Shown one piece after another: positions 35,071 to 46,400 of a DNA stretch of 64,000 nt; the stretch's first letter is position 1, and each line of letters begins with the position of its first letter. A model generated the notes under the pieces. That model was not told where the DNA came from. It saw nothing but the letters and a program-made list of their open reading frames with translations, and ran no database searches. The DNA is from Filosporella fistucella. Its lineage: Eukaryota; Ascomycota; Leotiomycetes; Helotiales. Location of the stretch: positions 62,001-126,000 of the forward strand of contig JAQJZZ010000018.1 of assembly GCA_030077755.1 (NCBI GenBank), read 5' to 3'. Both the position numbers and the translations under genes were made by a program.

Positions 35071-35976
35071 TCATACAACAACAGACAAAATCTCGTTCCC
35101 TGCCGAGATATACAACACATTACTATCCTTCTCTCCCCTCCCAAACACACAAGACGTACTTCCCTTCACCATAGAAACCGTACTCATCTGCCCACCCACC
35201 CCTAATCTTATAACCCCCAACTCACTATTCGTAGCCACATACGCCGCTCCATCCAGCCCAACCGCAAAATCATCAGCCTGCGTTCCATTCCAGAGACTAG
35301 TCACCTCTCCGTACGCTTTCCCCGTCCTATCAACATTCATTTTCCCGAACGTTTTTCCGAAGATATTCGTCCAATAGATTGATCCATTGAAATATCTCAG
35401 TCCGTCTATTCCCAAGGGAATAGGTGCCCAAGAAGGTGGTTCCATGGATTTATCTTGAGCTGCTATACCGTATTCACCGGTCGTCATCTGCATTCTGTAT
35501 ACCACACCTTTCCCATCTGCAATGAGAATGATATTGCTATTCAGCGTCGTAAGACCATTAAACATGACGCTTTCTGGAACGGGCATATATCCTCTTAGTA
35601 AAGGCGAACCAAACGATAAATCGATCTTGTATATCCCCCATGAACCAGCTACGTTTCCTCCAGAGGAAGAATAATTCCCTCCTACGACGGCGAAGACATC
35701 TGGCTCTAGCTCGGTGATTCCGGCTGTGCAGGTTATGTCTGGGAGGGAGAAGAGCAGTTCACTGGTTTTTGTGAGGGGGTCTATGGACCAGATTTCTGGG
35801 ACGTCGAAACGGGTTATTAGGATTTGGCCGTTGGAGCGGACGACGAGGTTTTCGATTGAGGCCGTGCTGGTGTTGAATTTGAATATGGAGGTTGTGGTTG
35901 CTAGGGCTTGACGGGGGATTGATGTTGCTATTGCTGATGTCAGGAGGACGAGGGCGGAGAGTAGGAAGGAAATCAT
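35071..35976 (-). CDS. Secreted SMP-30/gluconolactonase-like beta-propeller protein
   Basis: Single exon, 301 residues. The first in-frame ATG is at 35976; the codon two positions upstream is TTG, so I start at 35976. A signal peptide (SFLLSALVLLTSAIA) ends before TSIPRQAL. The body has repeated blade-like segments: SNGQILITRFDVPEIWSIDP, ELEPDVFAVVGGNYS, NSNIILIADGKGVVYRM, GIDGLRYFNGSIYWTN and LDGAAYVATNSELGVIRL. These match the six-bladed SMP-30/gluconolactonase-like fold common among secreted fungal proteins. NGLTTLN and GIDGLRYFNG lie at positions where the family binds calcium and substrate. Four or more N-glycosylation sites agree with secretion. The substrate is unknown; such fungal proteins are often called lactonohydrolases without proof. 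Confidence 0.75.
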   Translation of the reverse strand: MISFLLSALVLLTSAIATSIPRQALATTTSIFKFNTSTASIENLVVRSNGQILITRFDVPEIWSIDPLTKTSELLFSLPDITCTAGITELEPDVFAVVGGNYSSSGGNVAGSWGIYKIDLSFGSPLLRGYMPVPESVMFNGLTTLNSNIILIADGKGVVYRMQMTTGEYGIAAQDKSMEPPSWAPIPLGIDGLRYFNGSIYWTNIFGKTFGKMNVDRTGKAYGEVTSLWNGTQADDFAVGLDGAAYVATNSELGVIRLGVGGQMSTVSMVKGSTSCVFGRGEKDSNVLYISAGNEILSVVV

Positions 35977-36884
35977 CTTCAATGGGGTTTACCAAGAATA
36001 TCAGCTCGAATCCAATATTTTCTGACGGCAAACTGATGCTTTTGTCCTTCCACTTCCCCACATTCTGGTGGGGCCAGAAAATAAGCTCATCCTAGGAGAT
36101 CATTCTCATCATGCTAATGCTGCACTCGATCTTTGCCAAACTATCATCGCATTGGTATCCTATCGGGTACCTGGGTCTGTTGTTCAGGCTTAGATCGATA
36201 TATAGTGCTGACAGGGGAGTGGCAACTGCCGAGGGAGAACAGCCGGAGAGGGGGATTCGCTAGAAGGGTGGCGGAAGGACAAAGGGGAAGCCGAAGTGTG
36301 AAAAGGGCAAAAGTGTTAAAGAGCAGATAGTAATCATTGAGGGGTATCACAGATCGTATGTGGCGGCGAAAGTCTATCACAGCTGAAGCTCGCCGTCGTG
36401 GTGGTGTCTAAGCGAACCCCTGAAAATATCTAAGGAGACGAGCGAGGGTTGGTAATGACTGCCCCCTTCCAGACATCCACGAACCTATTAAGAAGAACGG
36501 TTTGGTCGCGAAGCTGTATGAGAAGCCTTTTGAGAAGTGTTGTGGTGGCTTTCAAGGTAGAAGACAATAATCTGATTGAATGTGCAAGGAAATCATTGGT
36601 GAGAGAGGGCGAGAGGAAATAGAAGGCGCTACTTAACTTCCCTCGGTCGACGAGTACAATAATTCGAAATCCAAAGAAAGAGTACATACCTCAGGAGGCT
36701 ACCCCTCGTCAGCAAGTTCAAGTTTATTATTTCTTCTGTAGGCGATAACTCAGCCGAAGCAGATTCGTGTTCGAGGTCACTTCGCAACAGCACAACGAAA
36801 ATGATAGACAATAGGCTGAAAATAGTGCGACAGAGAATGATATATATTCATAGCGTTCAAAATAAGTGATAGTCAAGTTTCAAC
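35977..36884. other. Intergenic region
   Basis: Promoter side of the SMP-30-like gene and 3' flank of the VOC gene. Short frames on both strands are not protein-like. Confidence 0.5.
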
Positions 36885-37500
36885 TCAAAGACTGAATTCC
36901 AACCTATTCCCAGCATAATCCCTAGCAAAGAAGCGATTCGGATACTCCACCCCTTTAGCACCTGTCTCAAAGTCAGTATTATCAGCATAAACCTCCATCC
37001 ATCTATAAAAGGACACCCAGAAACCATATCCAACAAAATAAAAGAATAGACATACCACTACTCTCTTCTCCCGGTTTATCCGCCTCCCTCGGACTTCCCT
37101 CCTCCTTCCTCTCAAAATGATTCCATATCTTGTCTCTCAATTGGACTAATTTCTCGCCACTCTCAACTTTAAAACAAGGATGTCTAGATGCCTTTGGCTC
37201 ATTTGGAAGAGCGTTGGATGAGATATGGATTTGTTGTCCGCCGGGCGTGATGTCGAACCTGTGATTTTATGAGTGGGGGCGGGGTAAGTGGAGTAGGGAA
37301 GTTGGAAAGGTGAGGATATAGACGAGGATTTGAGGGAGTGATGTGAAGGGAGAAAGGAGGATATACCAAGCGAGTGTATCTTTTTGGAGAACTGCGACAG
37401 CTACTCTTGTGAAGCCTAGAATTCCTTCGTAGAAAGACGCTGCGTGTTCTAGAGTTCCTGGTGGGACTGTTAGGTTCACGTGTGCGATTCCTGTAATCAT
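36885..37500 (-). CDS. Glyoxalase/bleomycin-resistance (VOC) superfamily protein
   Basis: Three exons, 37500-37367, 37258-37056 and 36961-36885, encode 137 residues. Introns are 108 nt (GTATAT donor, CACAG acceptor) and 94 nt (GTATGT donor, GACAG acceptor), and all joins are in phase. The protein starts MITGIAHVNLTVPPG with the metal-binding His near residue 7. FYEGILGF follows, and it ends FFARDYAGNRLEFSL, where the Glu is the second typical VOC metal ligand. One complete beta-alpha-beta-beta-beta pair is present, so it would act as a dimer, as single-VOC proteins do. A charged insertion (HFERKEEGSPREADKPGEESS) lies before the last exon. Substrate unknown; glyoxalase, dioxygenase and resistance proteins all share this fold. 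It has no targeting signal and is probably cytosolic. Confidence 0.83.
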
Positions 37501-38229
37501 GTTGAAGGCTGTTGATGATGAAGTTTTCAGCAGAGATGGTAAGGGGTATAGATGATTGCTATGATTTATTTAACTCTGTCAAAGATTCTGGGAGGTGATG
37601 AGCAATCCCGAGGAAAATATGCCGCCATTCTCGGATAAATATTAAGGCGGTGCACGTGAGTTTCGATATTCGTGACGAACCTGAATAGGACTATTTTACA
37701 ACTTGTGAAGAAACAAGAGATGTAGGAACTCAAATAGCTGCTTAATTCAAGACCTCCATTGAAAACATGTACCCACCGAGGTGAAATAACCTCTTTCCTA
37801 TGTACCGGAGATCCCTCCCTCCCACCAGCCTCCAGCACCCACTCTACCCGACTCTCTGGAATCCAGATGCATCCATCTACATGCAAATCCCGCTGCAAGA
37901 TCCAAATCTCATCGCTCCAAAGGAGCAATTACTAAAAACAAGCCTCTCCCCAATTATTCCCGTCCCAAATCTGAATCCCGATGAGCTATTCTAGCTCGAT
38001 AGCGGGGCCGAAACGGGCAACTCTCGGATATATCACGGAGAGCTTGGCATGACGTGAAGGACCGAGGGGTAATTAGCTAGCTATAGTGATGATGCGCGGG
38101 GCAAGCTATCTATTTTACAACAATATAAAGAGGAAAAACAAGCTTCGTTCTTTTTCTTCTGCACGATAAATCCATAATACCTTGGACCTCTCGAAATACA
38201 CTCAATTGATAATTCCCTCAAGAATAAAA
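37501..38229. other. Divergent intergenic region
   Basis: Contains promoters for the VOC gene (minus) and cyanase (plus). A minus-strand frame at 37.57-37.93 kb has some protein-like stretches but no ATG start and no recognised family, so it is not called. Confidence 0.5.
38124..38129 (+). promoter_or_regulatory. TATA box of the cyanase gene
   Basis: TATAAA about 100 bp upstream of the cyanase ATG, in a usual position for a fungal TATA promoter. Confidence 0.5.
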
Positions 38230-38924
38230 ATGGCAGATAACAAGAACATTGCTGTTCTCGACGTAAGATTCTCTTTTCCCTTCCTGTTGTTCTTCAATTA
38301 CCCCGCACCCCATAATAACATCAACGGCATCACCACATGCCTACAACACAATTGCCCTCAAAAGATGAATACTAATATCTAAATCCCCAGTCCTCCCTCG
38401 TCGACCGTCTCCCAGTATCTTCCAAAACCCTCTTCGACGCCAAAGCAGAAAAATCCCTCTCCTTCGAAGCCATCGCCCAAGAACTAGGTCGGTCCGAAGT
38501 AGCAGTCGCCGCTCTCTTTTACGGACAAGCCCAAGCCTCCGCCGAAGATGTAAAGAAGCTCTCAAACCTCCTCGGAGTTCCAGAGTCGAAATTAGGAGAA
38601 CAACTTCTCGGGTTCCCGGATAGAGGGAGAGCGGGCCCGATGCCACCGGTAGAGCCATTGATATATAGATTGTATGAGATAGTGCAGAATTATGGGTACG
38701 CGTATAAGGCGGTGCTGAATGAGAAGTTTGGAGATGGGATTATGAGTGCGATTGCTTTTAGTACCAAGGTGGAGAAGGAGACTGATGAGAAGGGGGTTGA
38801 TTGGGCGGTTATTACGTTGAGGGGGAAATGGTGAGTTTGCTTTCTTTCTTTCTTTCTTTGGGGAGTGGTTGTTAGGGCGGTTATGCTAATGGTATTTTAT
38901 AGGCTTCCTTTTACTAGATTTTAG
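38230..38924 (+). CDS. CYN1: Cyanate hydratase (cyanase)
   Basis: Three exons, 38230-38262, 38391-38830 and 38903-38924, encode 164 residues, the usual fungal length. Introns of 128 and 72 nt have GTAAGA/GTGAGT donors and CCCCAG/TATAG acceptors. The last exon encodes only the final LPFTRF. The N-terminal domain is a helical bundle ([23 protein letters not shown]). The C-terminal domain has the catalytic set: Arg104 and Glu107 in [12 protein letters not shown] and Ser130 in GDGIMSAI, equivalent to Arg96, Glu99 and Ser122 of the E. coli enzyme. Cyanase converts cyanate plus bicarbonate to ammonia and carbon dioxide, as a cytosolic decamer. It is convergent with the choline sulfatase gene. A TATA box lies about 100 bp upstream. 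Confidence 0.95.
38841..38859 (+). repeat. TTTC microsatellite in cyanase intron 2
   Basis: About five copies of TTTC within the second cyanase intron; probably neutral, though it supplies part of the pyrimidine content of the intron. Confidence 0.85.
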
Positions 38925-39478
38925 ACGGAGGGGGGAATGGTGATGTTTGGGGTTGTGGTTGCAGATGAGGTTTTGATATGAGGGATGTCTGATGGGTGCA
39001 GGTATATGTCATATTGGAGGCTTGAAGCAGTCACGGATCATTCAAATATGAAATCAACGATATTCGAGTTTTCAAATCTGTAATTTCTAAAGGCTAGACA
39101 ATCTTGAATATCTCGCTCGCTAACTTGCTAACATCAAGTTAACGAATTCCACCCAAAAACTCATCTAATCTCGTCGCATTTCATCGTATCCATTTCAAAT
39201 CATCGCGTCGCATCTCTTGATACTCAAGAGTAGTTTTCTTGTTTTTTCTTTTCTTCGTGCTTAAATCTTTTCTGGTCAAATCCTCACCATCCACGAAACT
39301 GCATAAAAGCAATGAGATGGTATAAACGCAATGAGTACGGTAAACGAGAAAGCAGTGCATGTGAGGGGAAGAAATAAGCAGATTAAATCAGACTCGAAGA
39401 GAACCAAGGACGCAAGCACGCTCGCTAATCGCAGGATCGTATCACCCTCTTCGCCCATCCACCACCCACCAAATAACC
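38925..39478. other. Convergent intergenic region
   Basis: Lies between the 3' ends of cyanase and choline sulfatase. No coding feature. Confidence 0.55.
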
Positions 39479-41219
39479 TCATTCTCCCCTCGCACCAGCC
39501 TGCTCAGCCATCCTCCCCCAATCCCCTCTGATATCCCTCCCATCCGCATCCACAGGCGGGAACCTAGCTCTCAGCTCCAGATCATCGAGCGGAATATGAC
39601 TCCTAATATACTTCTCCCTCCCATCATCCGTAGGATTATAATCCCAACTCGTAAACTTGCCTACTTTCAATGCGCTCCATACTAATCTCCTCTGCCGTTG
39701 TGATATCAGAACTTTGGAGGTGATGTCTTGCATATCCCATTTAGCTTTTGCTTCGGCTTGGAAAGCTGATAGAATGGCCAGGATAGAAGGGGTGTGGAGT
39801 GGAGATTTAGATGGAAGAGAGGCGTAGTTGAGAAGTTCTTTTGGGTCGGTGGTGAGATTGTAGAGTTGATCTGGGTCTGCTGGGCAGGTGATGTATTTCC
39901 ATTCTCCTCGTCGGATCATCATCATTGGTGCTACTGTTCCTTCTCCCATATACTCTGCGAATACTGTATCGGAGCCTCCTTCCCTGTTTTCTAGATGGGG
40001 TAAGAGGGAGGTTCCGTCCATTGGTAGACCGGACCAGAGTTTTGTATGCGCTAAGTCAACGAGAGTAGGGAGAATGTCAAGGGTGGAGACGTTGGAGGAG
40101 ACGCGATGAGGAGTGAAAAGAGAGGGGTGGTGGATTAGCATTGGGACTCGGACGGAGGATTCGAAATAAGACATTTTGTACCAGAGACCTCGTTCACCGA
40201 GCATATCTCCGTGGTCACCCGAAAAGACTATGATGGTATTTTCATCCAGACCGCAATCTTGAAGTGTCTCTAGAAGCTTCCCGATACAATCATCAACGTA
40301 TGAAACAGCTCCGTAATAAGCGCGGCGAGCTCGCTTGATTTGTTCTGGGGTGAACTTCTTGTCCCATAGATCACAGACTTTCAGTAGTCGTTTGGAGTGT
40401 GAATCCTGATCTTCTTGTGGGATGGTGACTTCTGGTAACTCAATATCGACATCTTCATACATGTCCCAGTACTTTCTCTCGATGGTATACGGATCATGAG
40501 GATGAGTGAGTGAGACAGTCATGCAGAAAGGTCGAGAATTTGGCCCTTTACGCACGTGGTCGTAGAGGAATTGCTTGGATCTGAGAGCTTAGCATAATTC
40601 ATGAAAACATGTGGAAAACTCACCTATACATAACCTCCTCATCATAATCCAACTGGTTGCTCCTCACACAAGGACCAGCCTGCTCAATCGAACTAGCATT
40701 ATGATACCATTCCAGCCTCCTATCTGGATCCTCCCAATTCACATTCCAACCATAATCCCCTGGATAAATATCACTAGTCAGCCTACTCTCATAACCATGT
40801 AATTGTTCTCCAATAAAATGCATCTTCCCCGCCAACGTAGTCTCATATCCAGCCGCGCGAAGATAATGTGCATATGTAGGTACACTAGGATCGATCGAGC
40901 ATGCATTGTCATAAGACCCAATCTTGGTAGGTAGTTGACCCGAAACCATGGACATGCGGGATGGAGCGCATAGTGGAGAGGGACAGTATGCGGAATCGAA
41001 GACTACGGCGCCTGCAGCAAGGGCATCTAGATTCGGTGTCTTGATCTGCGATTTCGGATTATGAATCTTGAGGAGAGGAGCCGCAAGTTGATCTGCCATG
41101 ATGTAGAGGATATTGGGCTGCTTCGTCGGTGCGGATCGTGGGGGTGGAGCCATGTTTGGCAGTGAGGTTGTGGCATCTGGTCTTGGAGAAGCCGGAACTG
41201 AATTTAGATCTGGAGCCAT
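39479..41219 (-). CDS. Choline-sulfatase-like sulfatase
   Basis: Two exons, 41219-40624 and 40580-39479, encode about 565 residues. The 43-nt intron has a GTGAGT donor and a CTCAG acceptor and rebuilds EEVMYR|SKQFLYDHVRKG. The first ATG of the frame is at 41219; the frame is open upstream but without an ATG. After a Pro-rich start comes PNILYIMADQ (metal-binding Asp and neighbours). The sulfatase signature CAPSRMSMVSG follows, with Cys84 expected to become formylglycine. LAGKMHFIG and HPHDPYT supply further active-site Lys/His, and FSGDHGDMLGERGLWYK gives the Asp-His metal site. The C-terminal KVGKFTSWDYNP is typical of choline sulfatases of BetC type. The enzyme would release choline and sulfate from choline-O-sulfate, a fungal sulfur store. 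There is no signal peptide, so it is cytosolic. Confidence 0.9.
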
Positions 41220-43479
41220 GATGGCTATGGTGTTGTCTGTATGGAGATGTTCGAGTTGAAGTGGATGTTGCAGATTACTGCAGAAAGACGAAAATGTCGT
41301 CAACGCGGGGGTGGATGTTGTATAAGAGGATTCGCTGTCTCCTGCCGTGTGAGTAATGAAGGTCTTGATATTGTCTGGTTGTAGACCAGGGTAATTGAGT
41401 TTTGATACTATCTTGTGGTAGGGAAGGGTATTGCTTGACTCGAATAGATCAGATAAGAGAATAATCGCAGAGGAGAGATGAGAATTGATACAATCGGCAA
41501 AGAGAGAAACACTTTGAGAGAAGAAAGTGAATAGCGGTCTGACAAAAGAGGTTCAACTTAACGTGGGTATGCCACCTTCTCCCTCTGCGCGGTGCGGTGG
41601 CATGTGGGGAGAGGCGTATGCGTAGAGTGCGTAGAGTGGGCAATTCGTCTTGATGTTGTGATTCCTATCAGAATTTCGCAATCTTTGACCAAGTGCAGGG
41701 AAAGTGGCCGGAAAAGGGAAAGTGTCGTCTGATGTCTTATCACGCCTTACATAAGCCAGGCATCAATTTACCCTTCTAAGACAGGCATATAAATTACATA
41801 CTTCCCCTTATCATTATATAATAAAACCCGGTATACCCTCTTGAATTGGTCCTTTCAAAGCTGAGTTCGAAATTTGTGAGGTTCTTGGTTGCCATTGTCA
41901 AGATCCTGAATGTTGGAATAGGATCACCATTTCCTGATTCGGATAATTTGTCCTATAAACCAGGCATCTACACAGCACCGACCAGTTCAAAAATTCCGGA
42001 CACCGGTCCTCCCGGTTGGCTGCAATGTCACAATTTCATGTGACCTTTCTTGCATGACGCACCGTGATCAATTTGTCACAGTTGCGAGTAATGTACGAGG
42101 TACTCTGGGTGAGTACATTGCAAGTTGGCACCAAGATTGTCTCCTCTTGCTCGATGGCTTCATTTTCGTATGATAGACAATCGCAGCCTTGCAGATACCA
42201 CAACATCTCTCCCCTTTTTCCCTTAAGGTTACCCACTCAGCTTTCTCTCTTCACATCAGCCTTGCGACGCACATCTAGTCAAGCTTCACCTCGGTCGTCA
42301 TTGTACGCCTTATTATGCTTGCACGAAGGGATCCGAATGGCATTTCCAGATTTAGTTTGATGTTTGTGGATCTCACGCAATATCTTGCTGGTTGTATTGG
42401 TTACTGATCCCGGGGTGCCGAAGTAGTGGGATGTAGTGGAATGGAGGCGCGGGGAGGACATCCTAGGTAGCCCCCGCATGTCGTCTTCTCGTGATGTCGG
42501 CATGTTTGGCTTGGGCTTGGTTTTGTTTTGCACATTTGAGTCTGTTTCAATTTTTATTTCCATGTTTGCAAGTATATGCAGCTTTGATATATTCGAGTGA
42601 AAGAGTTACACTGCATTTGCCACTCACGTGTGTGGGTCATCCCAATGCATATCGCTTCATGTTTTTCGTTCTTCGCACAAAGAGAGAGAATCGAGTGCAA
42701 CAATCCATCCGGTATCTGTAGGACAGAATTGCCTCTTCAGGTTATTGGGACCTGTTGCAGAAGCCTTCGATTGTGTGGTTCGTACTCAGCGAATCAACTT
42801 GCTCTATCTGAAGCTTGTCAGCATTCGAGGCAGCTGAAAGTATGCAGCAAAGCATATATGTGAGAAATGGAACGAAATTCAGGTCGAGAACATAATGCTT
42901 TGGGTCTTCTTGTAAAGATTGGGTCGAAAGACTAATGTGGTGTTGCAATCAATATGCCTGGCTCCAGTTCCTTTCCTGCTCCATATCCACATAGGTCGTC
43001 AGCAGCAGAGGGGTTAATCCTACCTGCTGTTATACTATTAGTGACGTGGCACGGATTGGTTGCATCTTGAAGGGAGCACTTTTGCTTCCTACGTCCTACC
43101 TCTTCCGAGTCTGAATCAGACTATAGGTTCTGACCTCGAGTACCTTTTCCTCCCCTCACGTCACGTTTCGAGGGATACACGACCGCTTCATATTACACAA
43201 ATTATTATACCTTGTAATATCAGCCTAGCTACTGCATACCTGTGAGCTATTCCACATCGGACTTAAAGTCGAAGTTGCAGCAACAGTAAGATCCCCATCG
43301 ATATCAGACATCATGTGCTGTCTTTTCACGAGTCTACCTACCTACTTCATTGAACTCCCTTACCCCTTATTGTATCTTGGTCATTTTCAATATTTCGCTT
43401 CTCCTCTCTCCTACTCTTGTTCATTCCACAATACTTCTTATATTATATAATATCAGTTCCCTATTATCACTCACGTGCA
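41220..43479. other. Gene-poor region before the repeat array
   Basis: Holds the choline sulfatase promoter at its left end and then about 2 kb with no supported gene. Short frames overlap on both strands and are not protein-like. I did not find the GGCCTCCAA core in this stretch, so the array seems to begin further right. Confidence 0.5.
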
Positions 43480-46400
43480 CCACCACACTGATTCATCGTC
43501 CAATGATGCATCCCGATATTTTATTCATCCACCACTACCTTTAGATTTTCGAACTCTTGGTTGTTGCCTGGAATCAAAACCTAGTAAGGGCAGTCCAGAA
43601 AGGACAAGCAAGCGAGAAATGGGGCGGGATTTGGCATCCAAATTAGAAGAAGAACGAATGAATGAACTAAATAGTCAAGGTTGAACTGGACAATTATCAA
43701 CCATTGATCCCTGTGACTGCTCCTTAACGGTTAGATTTGCAAGGCTGAAGCCCTCTCTCATCGCACTCACGTCTCTCGGCTAGCCATCGAATGAATGCTC
43801 TGCGTTCTTCTGGCCCATCCTATCTCATTTCTAGAATTTCGACATTTCCAATCCGAAGGTCAAGTCGAAATTTGAGTTTTTGTAATGATAATAGGGCATA
43901 CAACCGAGAATTTGGACCAATTTTGGCCTCCAAAATTTATGAAGAGCGAGTAAGAATGCAAATTCTATTCTTGGGGGCTGAGTCTGTTGTACTCGGTCAG
44001 ACGATATGCAAGCCAACTTACACCGCCAAAAGCTGATCCCTTCTTTCGATCCTTCTCGCTTGGTTATCAAATAAGGAGTCTTAGAAGAGAGGTCTTGCAA
44101 ACAAAGATTTTCGAATTTTCGAATTTGCGAATTTTCCCAAGAACCAATAAGCGAGCATCTGGTTACGAACTTTAGGTGTCTCCAACCAGAGTTAAGTAAA
44201 TTTGGCCTCCAAATTCGTGGTGGTCGAGTTTACATATGACGTTCAAGCCGCTGTGGCTAAGTCAAAGGACCGGAGGTTGAAGGAAAGCATGCAAGCTAGA
44301 TGCCACCGCAAAACCTTCATCCCACCACTTTATATTCCTCATTCTTCTACCAAATCAAACCTCTAGATTTGCTTTATTCCATGCTATCTATTTCTACATT
44401 TCGAATTATTTAATCTTGTTCAAACTCAAATAATTTCACAAACAATCGCGGAACTGGGGAGGTATTGGCCTCTAAATTATTAATGAGCGAAGAAGAGAGT
44501 AGCATATCTGGAGGCTGAATTGGGTCCACGCTCCCTGGCAGTATAAGCCATGTGTACAATGCTGTCCCAGAATACGAGACATATAAGCTGTACTACAAAT
44601 CAGCCACTAGCAATCTGCGAGGCAGAATCTCACATCATCACCGATGTGTCCCTAGTCAAGCTATCCAACGAACACGCGTAAATCTCTATCGTCTCTCCCT
44701 CCTTTCTTCTGAATTTCAAACTTGCATATTAAGACACCGAATATCGTCACTCCTAACCGAGAAAGCTGAGCATGTTCCGGCCTCCAACTTCTAGAGCGAC
44801 GAAGAGGCAGATGAAGAGTAAAAGAGAATAAAGGACTGGTAAGACAATATGCAAGCCTGGCATGGATGGCGCAAAGGTCTCATCCCACATGCTCACGTCT
44901 TCGTGCGGATATCAAATAAGGTGCTCAGGATTTTCTGGTTTGGTGCTGTGTTTATTCTGGATTTCGGACACCGAGCTTCGCTGGGCGTCGGCGATTCGTT
45001 GTCCATAGGGCGAGTAACCGAGAAACCTGACGGATTTTGGCCTCCAAGATTGTGTGAAAGGTAGCGAATTGAAACATCTAAGCTGTCCACGTGTCAGAAA
45101 ATATGCAAGCTTCGCCTCCCACCCTCGTTCGAAAAAGCAGCAGCCTCACTCCGTGTTCTTGAAATCTCGTCTAGCTATCAAATCAAATACTTTCCATTCT
45201 CTGTTTGAGCATTGTCTTCTTTTGAGATTTCCAACTCCCCAGTCAACAAGCTCACACATCAGCCCTATAAATGGAAATAGAGCTGAGAAATTCATGACGT
45301 ATTGGCTTCTAAATCTTCTGCCTTCGGCAAATGGGATGGGATACTGCAAGATTAAAAGCTGCGTCAGATGTCTCAATGCCCTTCTATGTATGGCAGAAAT
45401 CTGCACACCAATATTCGATTTGGCGTGAGTCTCGCCTAAGTACCCAATGAAGACTCTTAGTTTCGTGGATTAGCACCGTCCTGATTCTGCATTTCGAACT
45501 TTCTTACTGAGTCACCTTTTCATATATAAAATTCGGTTCGTCAAGCAACCGAGAGAATGAGAGGATTTGGCCTCCAAATACTTGATATTGTGAATGAGAA
45601 CAAGATAAGAGTGAGTCAGATACTTAGTCAAACGCCCTCGGTCAGATGACTCGCTGTGTGGTAATATGTCGCAAAAGTCAACTTTGCTATTCTCCAACTC
45701 AAGCTCCTTACTTTATCATCTTTCATAGCCACACTCGTTGTTTAGTTTTAGTATATCCAATATATCTCATGTTCAACACTAGCGCTTTCATAACTAGATA
45801 CGGATACAAGTTACAGAGAGTTTTGCAAGTCTTTAGAATTACCAATCATTGCACATGAAGGCAAGACGTACCTGACCCTCAGGGGCTATGTCAGATTTAC
45901 CTACTGAGTCTGGGTACATAAACCGTCTATAAGAGTTTTGTTCCGTTGTAATCCAGATGTCTCGTCTCTGTGTCCAATAGGAAGTCCCTTATGCAGACGT
46001 TATACAAGTATATATGTACAAAATTTGACATCTGATAGCCAGGTAGGAAGCTTCAGCCCTATAATCAACTTGTCGCAATTGTGTATATAACCGAAAAATC
46101 GAGCAAGTTTTGGCCTCCAAGTTTCTGTATGTCGAATCACAGAATAGCTAACTCAGTCACTCACTCACTCACGAGGCTGAAGTAGAAAGGCTAGGTAAAG
46201 AAGGGGATCGGTATCATACGTTACGCCTCTGGTTTAGTCACCAAATGGGATGATTTGAAGGTAGTAATTCTGCAAGAACATATCCTAAATTTTCGATAAT
46301 TTATATTATCTTCCCAAACGACAACCTTAATAATTGGATATGCAACCAATAAATTAAATAAGGCTTCGGCCTCCAAATTCTTAAGTAGCGAATAGAAACA

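Noticed and set aside
37566..37928. Minus-strand frame with protein-like stretches near the VOC gene
   Set aside because: It has no ATG start, no signal or family motif, and no splice pair that extends it.
43831..45090. Minus-strand ORFs crossing repeat cores (reading FWRPK or LGGQNP at the core)
   Set aside because: Different units read the core in different frames and with frequent stops, so the array is not a coding tandem repeat.
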